Assembly: GCF_023898865.1 (NCBI RefSeq)
Contig: NZ_JAGSOV010000073.1
Span: 30,820-94,819, forward strand
Reading direction: 5' to 3'
Origin: Pseudonocardia humida
Lineage (GTDB): Bacteria > Actinomycetota > Actinomycetes > Mycobacteriales > Pseudonocardiaceae
DNA: 64,000 nt
Below the pieces are notes generated by a model. That model saw only the letters and a program-made list of their open reading frames with translations, made no database searches and had not been told where the DNA came from. The stretch's first letter is position 1; every line of letters starts with the position of its first letter. The position numbers were made by a program, and so were the translations under genes. Shown here piece after piece: positions 33,048-40,997 of this stretch.

Positions 33048-33059
33048 TACCCTGCGGGC
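33048..33059 (+). promoter_or_regulatory. Probable leaderless -10 element of methyltransferase gene
   Basis: TACCCT (33048-33053) ends six bases before the ATG at 33060, and no ribosome site is visible, suggesting a leaderless transcript. The -35 region is poor. The preceding 32903-33047 holds a short AT-richer stretch (about 32950-32970) and no gene. Confidence 0.4.
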
Positions 33060-33929
33060 ATGACCACGGATGATTACCGGAGTGGCACCGGTATCGACAC
33101 GACGGTCCCGCACTCGGCACGTATCTGGAACTACTGGCTCGGCGGCAAGGACAACTACCCGGTGGACCGCGAAGCCGGCGAGGCCTGGCTCGCGATCGAC
33201 CCCGAGATGGGCGTGGCCGTCAAGGCGTCCCGGGAATTTCTCCAGCGCGCTGTGCGCTACCTGGCCCGCGAGGCCGGCATTCGTCAGTTCCTCGACATCG
33301 GCACCGGACTGCCGACGGCCGACAACACCCATGAGGTCGCCCAGCGCGTCGCCCCGGACGCCCGGATCGTCTACGTCGACAACGACCCGCTCATCCTGGC
33401 CCACGCCAGGGCGCTGATGACCAGCACCCCGGAGGGCGCGACGCACTACATGCACACCGACATGCGCGACGCCGCGCACCTGCTCGAACTCGCGAGCGAG
33501 CACCTCGACCTCGGCAAGCCCGTGGCCGTCGTGCTCCAGATGGTGCTCGGGCACCTGCCCACCGAACAGGAGGTCCGCGCCCTCATCCGCGCCCTCGTGG
33601 ACGCCGTGGTCCCCGGCAGCTACCTGCTCATCTGCGACGCCATCGAGACCGAGGAGGCCCAGGCAGCCCAGAAGGCCGGTCAGCAGTACAACCACAGCGG
33701 CGCCGTGCCCTACCACGTCCACCCCCTGGCCGTCCTGCGCAGCCGCTTCGACGGCCTGGAGTTCGTCGAACCCGGGCTGGTGTCGGCGCCCCGGTGGCGA
33801 CCCGACGACCGCGACGGGCTGCCGTCCGTCGGCCTCGGCGAGCCGGAACCGGTCACGAACGTCTTCGGCGGTCTGGCGCGCAAGCCGACCTCCTGGGCCG
33901 CATCGACAAGGGCCTCGGACCCGAGCTGA
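33060..33929 (+). CDS. SAM-dependent methyltransferase, DUF574 family
   Basis: A 289-residue protein of the actinobacterial DUF574/Methyltransf_19 family. PHSARIWNYWLGGKDNYPVDREAGE at the start is the family hallmark; FLDIGTGLPT binds the adenosyl donor and VYVDNDPLI gives the acidic ribose contact. The family expands greatly in actinomycetes; the methyl acceptor is generally unknown. Confidence 0.93.
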   Translation: MTTDDYRSGTGIDTTVPHSARIWNYWLGGKDNYPVDREAGEAWLAIDPEMGVAVKASREFLQRAVRYLAREAGIRQFLDIGTGLPTADNTHEVAQRVAPDARIVYVDNDPLILAHARALMTSTPEGATHYMHTDMRDAAHLLELASEHLDLGKPVAVVLQMVLGHLPTEQEVRALIRALVDAVVPGSYLLICDAIETEEAQAAQKAGQQYNHSGAVPYHVHPLAVLRSRFDGLEFVEPGLVSAPRWRPDDRDGLPSVGLGEPEPVTNVFGGLARKPTSWAASTRASDPS

Positions 33930-33935
33930 GCGTGA

Positions 33936-33957
33936 CGTAACAGCGTTGCGCTACGAT
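33936..33957 (+). promoter_or_regulatory. TetR promoter with imperfect operator; leaderless
   Basis: TACGAT (33952-33957) is a good -10 box seven bases before the GTG start at 33965. CGTAAC (33936-33941), AGC, GTTGCG (33945-33950) form a dyad with one mismatch directly upstream, a likely self-binding site for the TetR protein. Confidence 0.5.
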
Positions 33958-33964
33958 CGGGGAC

Positions 33965-34600
33965 GTGAGCCCCAGATCGCGGGACCCGGACCTCCGCTCG
34001 ACCGCCGTACGGGTCGCGGCGCGGGTGCTGGCCGAGGAGGGTCCCGTGGCGCTCACCGCCCGCCGGGTCGCCCGCGAGGTCGGCGCGTCCACGACCGCCG
34101 TGTACACCTACTTCGGCGGGATGGAGGAGCTGCGCCGGGAGGTGCGGCGGGTGGGGTTCGCCCAACTCGACGACCGGGCGGTCGCGCTCGGCGTCACCGA
34201 TGATCCGGTGGCCGACCTCGCCGCGCTGACCGAGGTCTACTTCGGGTTCGGGCTCGACGAGCCGCACCTGTACCGGGCGCTGTTCGTGGACCGGCCCGCC
34301 GACGGGGACGACGAGGGCAAGGGCGCGTTCGACCGGTTGGTCGCCGAGATCGGCCGCTGCGTCGACACCGGACGGTTCGGGGCCGGTGCCGCCGGCCTCG
34401 GGCCCGTGTGGGCGGCGCAGCTGTGGAGCATGCGGCACGGCATGGTGAGCCTGTGCCACTCCGGCGCTCTGGGGGGCGAGCAGGCGAGGTTCGTCCTGGC
34501 CGACATGCTCGTCCGGCTCGCGACCGGCTACGGCGACGACCCGCGCCGGGCCGAGCGGTCGATCGCGCGCGGGCTGCGTCGCGCGGGATCGGGCGGTTGA
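33965..34600 (+). CDS. TetR-family regulator
   Basis: A 211-residue repressor-type protein: HTH at about 25-60 (TARRVAREVGASTTAVYTYF) and a TetR_C-like ligand-binding part. GTG start, probably leaderless. The oxidoreductase gene begins one base after its stop, so it most likely controls that pair. Confidence 0.88.
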   Translation: MSPRSRDPDLRSTAVRVAARVLAEEGPVALTARRVAREVGASTTAVYTYFGGMEELRREVRRVGFAQLDDRAVALGVTDDPVADLAALTEVYFGFGLDEPHLYRALFVDRPADGDDEGKGAFDRLVAEIGRCVDTGRFGAGAAGLGPVWAAQLWSMRHGMVSLCHSGALGGEQARFVLADMLVRLATGYGDDPRRAERSIARGLRRAGSGG

Positions 34601-34601
34601 G

Positions 34602-34982
34602 GTGGCCCGCACGGATCTGCCCTGCTTCGCATTGCGCACGTTCCGCGCCGACGGGTCCGGCGTCGTCACACCGGTCTGGCTGGCGCCCCACGGCGACGCG
34701 CTGGTCGGGTTCACCCCGGCGCGGTCGGGCAAGGCGCGGCGCATCGCGGCCGACCCGCGGGTGGAGGTGGCGCCCGCGACGTTCGACGGCGAGCCGCTGG
34801 CCCCGTTCCGGCCGGGAACGGCGCGGATCGTCACCGGTCCGGCGCTGGCCCCGGTGCGGGCCGCGCTGCGGGCCCGCTACGGCCGCGGGTTCCGCGTGCT
34901 GCGCCTGGTGACGCTGCTCGGTCGGGCCCGCCGCCGCGGCGGTCCCGGCGTCGGGGTGGTCGTGCGGGAGGTGGCGACGTGA
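34602..34982 (+). CDS. PPOX-class (F420/FMN) oxidoreductase-like protein
   Basis: A 126-residue split-barrel protein of the pyridoxamine-phosphate-oxidase-like class that binds FMN or F420. RTFRADGSGVVTPVWLAPHGDALVGFTPARSGKARRIAADPRVEV is the characteristic strand order. It starts with GTG one base after the TetR stop. No gene is seen in 34983-35161. Confidence 0.8.
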   Translation: MARTDLPCFALRTFRADGSGVVTPVWLAPHGDALVGFTPARSGKARRIAADPRVEVAPATFDGEPLAPFRPGTARIVTGPALAPVRAALRARYGRGFRVLRLVTLLGRARRRGGPGVGVVVREVAT

Positions 34983-35161
34983 GGCGACCTGGACGACGTG
35001 GGTCGCGTCGCCGCCTTCGTCGCGCCCGACCGGGCCCGGGCCATGACTCGACCCAGGTCAACATCTCCTGCGGCGGGCACGCGGACCAACGGGGCGTCGG
35101 CGCCGCGGGCGGGCTGCTCCCGGTCCGGTGCGCCGCGCGGTGGTCGGTGGATGATGGGGAG

Positions 35162-36310
35162 ATGACCGACCGGCTGTCCTGGGACGAGGCCCGGCTGTGC
35201 GCGTACTACGCCGCGGCAGCACTGCCGGCCCGTTCGGTACCCCTCGACCAGGCGCTGGGCGGCGTGCTCGCCGAGCCGCTGACCGCCCCGGTGGCGCTGC
35301 CCACGGCCGACACCTCGGCGATGGACGGCTACGCGGTGCGCGGCGCGCCGCCGTGGCGGGTCGTCGAGACCGCCGACCGGTCCCTGGAGGACGGCCAGGC
35401 GTGCGCGGTCGTGACCGGCGCCCCGGTGCCCAAGGCGACCGACGCGGTACTGCCCGCGGAGCATGCGCAGCGCTCCGGGGACCTGCTGCGCGGGCGGGCC
35501 ACCCCGGCTGCGGGCATGCACGTCCGCCCCGCGGGCGAGGAGTGCGCCGCCGGCGACTACCTGGTGGCGACGGGCACGGTGGCCGGCCCCACGGTGCTCG
35601 GCCTGGCCGCCGCGCTCGGCCACGACACGCTCCGCGTGCACCCCACGCCCGCGGTGCGCGCGGTGATCAGCGGTGACGAGCTCGTCGACTCCGGCCCGCC
35701 GTCCCCCGGCCGGGTGCGCGACGCGGTCGGCCCGATGCTGCCCGGCCTGGTCGCCGCGGCCGGGGGCCGGTGGGCGGGCGCGGTCCGCGTGCCCGACGTC
35801 CCGACCGTGCTGCGCGCCGCGCTCGCACAGGCCCACGCGGACGTCGTGCTGGTCACCGGGGCGTCCGGGCAGGGCCCGGCCGACCACCTGCGGTCGGTGC
35901 TCGCGGCCGCGGGCGCCGAGCTGCTGGTCGACGGGGTCGCCTGCCGGCCGGGCCACCCGCAGACCATGGCCCGGCTCCCGGACGGCCGGCTGCTGGTGGG
36001 CCTGCCCGGCAACCCGCTGGCCGCGCTGGTCGCGTTCCTGACCCTGGCCGCCGCCGCGCTGGCCGGCCTCGGCGGCCGGGAGCTGCCCGAGCTGGCCCGG
36101 CTGCCCGCCCACGACGTGCGGCCGCACCCGACCGAGCACCGGATCGTGCCGGTGCGGGTGCGCGCCGGGGTCGCCCGACCGGTCGGGTACGACGGCGCGG
36201 CCATGCTGCGCGGCGCCGCCGTGGCCGACCGGCTCGCCGTGGTCAGCCCCGCCGACGCCGCTTCCGTGCGACTGCTACCCGACCCGGGAGGTTCGCCGTG
36301 GGCCTCCTGA
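35162..36310 (+). CDS. moeA: Molybdopterin molybdotransferase-like protein (MoeA)
   Basis: A 382-residue MoeA-type protein that inserts molybdate into adenylated molybdopterin. TSAMDGYAVRG, VTGAPVPKATDAVLP, VISGDELVDSG and LLVGLPGNPLAALVAF are the family motifs. The usually conserved TGGxSxGxxD segment reads VTGASGQGPADHL, a clear deviation near the active site, and the protein is slightly short, so catalysis is not assured. It lies 5 kb before narGHJI, whose NarG needs this cofactor. ATG preceded by GGGGAG. Confidence 0.82.
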   Translation: MTDRLSWDEARLCAYYAAAALPARSVPLDQALGGVLAEPLTAPVALPTADTSAMDGYAVRGAPPWRVVETADRSLEDGQACAVVTGAPVPKATDAVLPAEHAQRSGDLLRGRATPAAGMHVRPAGEECAAGDYLVATGTVAGPTVLGLAAALGHDTLRVHPTPAVRAVISGDELVDSGPPSPGRVRDAVGPMLPGLVAAAGGRWAGAVRVPDVPTVLRAALAQAHADVVLVTGASGQGPADHLRSVLAAAGAELLVDGVACRPGHPQTMARLPDGRLLVGLPGNPLAALVAFLTLAAAALAGLGGRELPELARLPAHDVRPHPTEHRIVPVRVRAGVARPVGYDGAAMLRGAAVADRLAVVSPADAASVRLLPDPGGSPWAS

Positions 36311-36390
36311 CCGCGCCGTCGACGGCCCGCTGACGACCTGGTCACCGACCTCACGCGGCTGGGCCGCCTCGCGGCCCGGGTCGAGCAGTA

Positions 36391-37314
36391 CTACCGCGAC
36401 GTCGCCACCGCGCTGACCGCCGTCGGCGTGCGCGGTGCGCGGGCCAGCAGTCCCCGGATCATCGCGGTGACCTCGTCCGGCGCCTGCTCGGCCATGAAAT
36501 GGCCCCAGGCCCGGGTGCGGTGGTCCAGGTCGTCGGCCCACTGCCGCCACAGGGCCACGGCGTCGTACCCCAGCGCGGCCCCCCAGTCCTGCTGGACGAC
36601 CGCGACCGGCATGGCCAGCCGCCGCCCGGCGTCGCGGTCGACCCGGTCGTGCTCGATGTCGATCCCGGCCGAGGCGCGGTAGTCCGCCACGATCGAGGCA
36701 ACGGCCCCCCGGGAGGCGCGCAGGTACTCCGCACGCACGTCGGGCGGTATCGCCGCCGGATCGGCGCCCCAGGCGTCGAGGAAGTACCCGAAGAAGGCGT
36801 CGGCGCTGCGGGAGATCATCTCCTCCGGCAGACCGGGTGGCTGCGCCATCAGGAAGAGGTGGAAGGCGACCGCCGCGTCGGCGCCGTGCAGGATGTCCCA
36901 CATGTCGAGGGTCGGCAGGACGTCGAGGATGCCGAGGTGAGTGATCGTCTCCGGGTGGTCGAGACCGGCCCGCACGGCGACCAGGGCGCCGCGGTCGTGC
37001 CCGACCAGAGCGAACCGCTCGGCGCCGAGGTGGGCGGCGGCGGCCACGACGTCCGCGGCCATCGTGCGCTTCGCGTAGACCTCACCGGTGCCGGCCTCCG
37101 GCTTGTCGCTGGCCCCGTACCCGCGCAGGTCCGGGCAGATGACCTGGTGGTCGACGGCGAGGGCGGCGGCCACGTGCCGCCACATCAGGTGGGTCTGGGG
37201 GAAGCCGTGCAGCAGCACGACCGCCGGGCCGGAACCCGCCGTCGCCACGTTCAGGACCGTCCCGTCGGCGGTGGGGACGCGCTCGGTGCGGAATCCGGGG
37301 ATCTCGGGGGGCAT
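36391..37314 (-). CDS. Alpha/beta hydrolase, haloacetate-dehalogenase/epoxide-hydrolase type
   Basis: A 307-residue hydrolase with an Asp nucleophile in ALVGHDRGALVAVR, oxyanion HGFPQTHLMW, and His in WGHFMAEQAP. This Asp-type group includes fluoroacetate dehalogenases and epoxide hydrolases. GAGAGGA is six bases before the ATG. It is divergent from the SARP regulator (65-base gap), which may control it. A 36334-36425 plus-strand stretch next to its 3' end looks weakly coding but is not identifiable. Confidence 0.86.
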   Translation of the reverse strand: MPPEIPGFRTERVPTADGTVLNVATAGSGPAVVLLHGFPQTHLMWRHVAAALAVDHQVICPDLRGYGASDKPEAGTGEVYAKRTMAADVVAAAAHLGAERFALVGHDRGALVAVRAGLDHPETITHLGILDVLPTLDMWDILHGADAAVAFHLFLMAQPPGLPEEMISRSADAFFGYFLDAWGADPAAIPPDVRAEYLRASRGAVASIVADYRASAGIDIEHDRVDRDAGRRLAMPVAVVQQDWGAALGYDAVALWRQWADDLDHRTRAWGHFMAEQAPDEVTAMIRGLLARAPRTPTAVSAVATSR

Positions 37315-37379
37315 GGCTGTTCCTCTCGTTCGGACGGATTCCAGCCTCGCCCCGCCCGATCAGCATCCGGTCAGTACCG

Positions 37380-39395
37380 ATGACGCGACGGACGGCCGCT
37401 GCCGGGATCACCGTGCTCGGGCCGGTGACTGCGCGGGACGGTGCGGGGGCGGAGATCGACCTGCGGGGACCTCGGCACACCGCCGTGCTGGCCCGGTTGA
37501 TCGTGGCCCGGGGTCGTGTCGTGCCGGTCACTCAGCTGGTGGACGACCTGTGGGAGGACGCGCCGCTGCCGCGCAACCCCGTCGGATCGGTGCGCACCTT
37601 CGTCTCGGCGCTGCGCGCCGACCTCGAGCCCGCCCGCCCGCCCGGAACAGCATCCCGACTGATCGTCACCGAAGGTCCTGGTTACGCGTTCCGTGCGACG
37701 CCGGGGCTCCTCGACGGCGCCCGGTTCGAGTCGGCGGTCGCGGGCTCGGCCGGTACGGGTGACGCCGTGAGTGCGGTCGCAACGCTGCGTGCGGCACTGG
37801 CCCTGTGGCGGGGCCCGGCGTACGCCGACTTCCCGGACGCGTCCTGGGCGCGCGCCGAGCGCGCCCGCCTCGGCCAGCTCAGGCTGTCCGCCGTGGAACG
37901 GCTCGGCGAGGCACTGCTCGCCGCCGGCCGACCCGCCGACGCCGTCCCCGACCTCGACGCCCACGTCACCGACCACCCCTGGCGCGAGGAGGGATGGCGG
38001 CTGCTCGCGCTCGCCCTCTACCGCAGCGACCGCACCGGGGACGCGCTCGCCGTCCTGCGCCGGGCCCGCCGCGAGCTCGTCGAGCAGCTCGGCAGCGACC
38101 CCGGTCCGCGGCTGGCCGCGCTGGAGGTCGACATCCTGCGCCGCGCGCCCCATCTCGACCCGCCTCCCGAGCGACCGGTACCGGGCGTGCACAGCACCCT
38201 CACCCGGGCCGCCGCGGCGTGGGACCCGGACATCGGCCCCCGCGCCACCCTGACCTCGGCGACCACGCTGCTCGCCGGCCTCGCCGTGCACGGCGGCGGA
38301 CCGGCGGAGGCGACCGTCCAGCACGCCGCGACCGTGGCGGCGGCCGAGGAACTCGACGACCCGCACCTCACCGCCCAGGTGATCACCGGGTTCGACGTGC
38401 CCAGCGTCTGGACCCGGCCCGACGACCCGGCCGCCTCCCGGCAGCTGGTCGCGGCCGCCGAGCGCACGCTGCGCCGGCTCGGCGGTGCTGCGCCGGTCCG
38501 GACCCGGGTGCGCCTGCTCACCGCGATCGCCCGGGAGAGCCGCGGGAGCACCGACCCACGGGGCCGCGAGGCCGCGGCGCAGGCCGAGCGCCTCGCCCGC
38601 GCGCACGGCGACCCGGCGCTGCTGGCGACCGCCCTGAACGGCCGGTTCCTGCACTGCTTCGACCGGGCAGGGCTCGCCGCCCGCCGCGACGACATCGGTG
38701 TGGAGATCCTCGACCTGGGGATGCGGCAGGAGTCGGCCACCTCGATCGCGCTCGGGCACCTGATCCGACTGCAGGCCCGCTGCGCGCTCGACGACCTCGC
38801 CGGTGCCGAGCAGCACGCGCAGGCACTGATCGAGCTGGACCAGCGGTACGAACGCCCGCTGGTCCGGGTGTTCGTCACCTGGTTCCACGCGCTGCGCGCC
38901 GACCTCGGCGGGGATCCGCGCGTCGAGACCCGCTACCGCGACGCCGCGCGCCTGCTCGACGGCGCCGGGATGCCCGGCCTGACCGAAGGGCTCCTCGCGC
39001 TCACGCTGGTCGCCCGCCGCCTGCGGCGGGGGGAACCGGCAGACCCGATCGACTCCCTCGGACCGCTCGGGCCCTACGAGCCGTGGATCGCCCCGCACCT
39101 GCTGCTCGCCGCCGGGCAGCGGGAGAAGGCCACGGCCGCGGTGCAGGCGCTGCCCGAACCCCCGCCCGGCCACCTGCTCGAGGTCCTGTGGTGCCTCGCC
39201 GGACGAGCGGGCCTGGCCGTCGGGAACCGGGAGGTCGTCGCCCGCGCAGCACACGCACTCGGCCCCGCCGGTGGTGAGCTGGCGGGTGCGGGGACCGGGA
39301 TGCTGTCCGCCGGACCGGTCGACGATCACCTCGACGCACTGCGCGCGACCGCCGCGGGAGGAACGCCACCGGCGATCCCTCCGACCGATCCGTGA
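37380..39395 (+). CDS. SARP/AfsR-type transcriptional regulator without NB-ARC
   Basis: A 671-residue activator: OmpR-like winged helix at about 8-95 (ITVLGPVTARDGAGAEIDLR ... LIVTEGPGYAF) and bacterial transcriptional activator domain at about 100-245 (RFESAVAGSA ... ALYRSDRTGDALAVLRRARRELVEQLG), followed by about 400 residues of helical repeat sequence with no Walker motifs. SARPs often switch on secondary metabolism; the closest candidate target is the divergent hydrolase. Confidence 0.88.
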   Translation: MTRRTAAAGITVLGPVTARDGAGAEIDLRGPRHTAVLARLIVARGRVVPVTQLVDDLWEDAPLPRNPVGSVRTFVSALRADLEPARPPGTASRLIVTEGPGYAFRATPGLLDGARFESAVAGSAGTGDAVSAVATLRAALALWRGPAYADFPDASWARAERARLGQLRLSAVERLGEALLAAGRPADAVPDLDAHVTDHPWREEGWRLLALALYRSDRTGDALAVLRRARRELVEQLGSDPGPRLAALEVDILRRAPHLDPPPERPVPGVHSTLTRAAAAWDPDIGPRATLTSATTLLAGLAVHGGGPAEATVQHAATVAAAEELDDPHLTAQVITGFDVPSVWTRPDDPAASRQLVAAAERTLRRLGGAAPVRTRVRLLTAIARESRGSTDPRGREAAAQAERLARAHGDPALLATALNGRFLHCFDRAGLAARRDDIGVEILDLGMRQESATSIALGHLIRLQARCALDDLAGAEQHAQALIELDQRYERPLVRVFVTWFHALRADLGGDPRVETRYRDAARLLDGAGMPGLTEGLLALTLVARRLRRGEPADPIDSLGPLGPYEPWIAPHLLLAAGQREKATAAVQALPEPPPGHLLEVLWCLAGRAGLAVGNREVVARAAHALGPAGGELAGAGTGMLSAGPVDDHLDALRATAAGGTPPAIPPTDP

Positions 39396-39428
39396 GCCGT
39401 TCCCGCCCCATCGGCGACCGGTCGGAGA

Positions 39429-39557
39429 TCACGTACGTGCGCGGTTCCGCCGCGCGATCTCGGTGCTGAGAGCGGTGGCGAAACTCGTCCACCCCGCATA
39501 CGGCGGCAGCGCGATGCCCGCCGCCCGGTCCAGCCGGTACGTGCGCCGGGTCATCAT
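39429..39557 (-). pseudogene. C-terminal remnant of a TspO/MBR protein
   Basis: A 42-residue frame whose ATGA overlaps the narK stop. YRLDRAAGIALPPYAGWTSF and then ATALSTEIARRN match the last helix and end of TspO/MBR tryptophan-rich sensors (xDRxAGxLLxPYxxWxxFAtxLN). The first four helices are missing. It is probably a leftover from deletion, although the start codon and coupling to narK could still give a short membrane peptide. Confidence 0.65.
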
Positions 39558-40840
39558 CGGAGTCGATCTGCGCGGACGCCGCCGTCGTCGCGGCGCCTCA
39601 CGATCGTCGCAGTGAACCCTCCGGCCGTCGCGGCGGTGGCGGCGAGCAGCAGGAAGCCCAGTAGGTAGCTGCCCGAGGCGCCGTAGACCACGCCCATCAC
39701 CAGGGGCGGGAAGAATCCGCCGAGCCCACCCGCCGCGCCGACCACACCGGTGACCGCCCCGACCTGCTCGGCCTGGACCATCCGGGCGACGAGCGCGAAC
39801 ACGGCTCCGGTACCGGCCCCGAGCGCCGCGGCCATCGCGAGGAACGACGCCGTGGCGATGGGGATCAGCGGCAGCTGGAACGAGGCGAGGACGGCGCAGA
39901 CCGCGACCACGGCGAACGCCGTGACCAGCACGAGGACCGGGCGGACCCGGTCGCTGAGCCAGCCGCCGACCGGGCGCATCGCGACGGCGAGTACGACGAA
40001 GCCGGCGGTGCGCAGGGCGGCGTCCGGGCGGTCGAGCCCGTAGGCGGTGGTGAGGTAGGTGGGCAGGTACACGCTGAACGCGACGAACCCGCCGAAGGCG
40101 ACGGCGTACAGGAACGACAACTGCCACGTCGCGGGCATCCGCAGGGTGATCGCCAGCCTGCCGAGCACGGTCCCGCCCGGGGTCGGGCGGCCGACGGGGT
40201 CGCGGAGCAGCAGGTACGCGGCGGCGGCGTAGAGCACGAGGACGACGGCGACCAGGTCGAACGGGAAGCCGGGCCCGATCGCGGTGCTGAGCTGCACGGT
40301 GGTGAACGCCGAGATCGCGGTGCCGCCCATGCCGGCACCGAAGACGCCCAGCGCCAGCCCGCGCCGCGCGGGTGGGTACCAGGCGTTGACGAAGGGGACG
40401 CCGATCGCGAAGGTCGTGCCCCCGAGCCCGAGGAAGAACCCGCCGACCAGGTAGCCGGCCAGGGAGTCGGCGAAGTGGCCGAGGTAGAGCACGGGCACGA
40501 CGGTGAGCAGCGCGACGACCGGGAACATGCGACGCGCCCCGAGCCGGTCGGTCAACGCGCCGACGGGGATGCGCCCCAACGACCCGACCACGACCGGGAC
40601 CGCGACCAGCAGCGCCTGCTCGAACGCCGAGGCACCCAGTTGCTCGCGCAACGTCGCGCCCAAGGGGGAGAGCAGGGCCCACGCCCAGAACGTGATCGCG
40701 AAACCGATCGTGGCGACGGCGAGCATCAGCGCCGGCCGCCCGCCGGCGCCGGCCGTCGTGGCGATGCGGTCGGGCCGGGAAGGTGTTCCGCTCACGCCGT
40801 GCTCCTTCCAGTTCGTCGAGAACGCGAGATCGGGTGCCAT
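39554..40840 (-). CDS. narK: Nitrate/nitrite transporter, NarK family
   Basis: A 428-residue twelve-helix MFS protein: FAITFWAWALLSPLGATLRE in helix 1, IPVGALTDRLGARRMFPVV loop, FFLGLGGTTFAIGVPFVNAWYPPARRG and the glycine-rich GAAGGLGGFFPP nitrate signature. It brings in nitrate and/or exports nitrite. Divergent from narGHJI and sharing its 157-base control region. Start ATG has GGGGG upstream. Confidence 0.92.
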   Translation of the reverse strand: MAPDLAFSTNWKEHGVSGTPSRPDRIATTAGAGGRPALMLAVATIGFAITFWAWALLSPLGATLREQLGASAFEQALLVAVPVVVGSLGRIPVGALTDRLGARRMFPVVALLTVVPVLYLGHFADSLAGYLVGGFFLGLGGTTFAIGVPFVNAWYPPARRGLALGVFGAGMGGTAISAFTTVQLSTAIGPGFPFDLVAVVLVLYAAAAYLLLRDPVGRPTPGGTVLGRLAITLRMPATWQLSFLYAVAFGGFVAFSVYLPTYLTTAYGLDRPDAALRTAGFVVLAVAMRPVGGWLSDRVRPVLVLVTAFAVVAVCAVLASFQLPLIPIATASFLAMAAALGAGTGAVFALVARMVQAEQVGAVTGVVGAAGGLGGFFPPLVMGVVYGASGSYLLGFLLLAATAATAGGFTATIVRRRDDGGVRADRLR

Positions 40841-40893
40841 GAGAACCGCCCCCTGCCGATACGACTGTCCCTGATGGGACGCGGCGGACCGGC

Positions 40894-40929
40894 GGGACGA
40901 AAGACCCCCATCACCCGGACTTTGGTCGT
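40894..40929. promoter_or_regulatory. Two DevR/DosR-like dyads between narK and narG
   Basis: GGGAC-GAAA-GACCC (40894-40907) and CGGAC-TTTG-GTCGT (40916-40929) resemble the GGGAC-N4-GTCCC hypoxia box with one and three mismatches. Their centres are 22 bases (two turns) apart, as in paired DosR sites. Control of the divergent narK and narGHJI by a DevR/OsdR-type regulator is inferred. Confidence 0.5.
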
Positions 40930-40997
40930 CGTCGGGTGCGCATCGATTGTCCGGCGCCGCACCCGCTGACATCGTGGCGGCCAGTCGAGGGGAAGGC

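Noticed and set aside
36334..36425. Plus-strand frame reading DLVTDLTRLGRLAARVEQYY after moeA
   Set aside because: Coding-like but without a start, recognisable family or length; partly opposite the hydrolase gene. May be a remnant; not supportable.
39429..40682. A 417-codon minus frame opposite and overlapping narK
   Set aside because: Out-of-frame shadow of narK, except its last 42 codons, which are kept as the TspO remnant.
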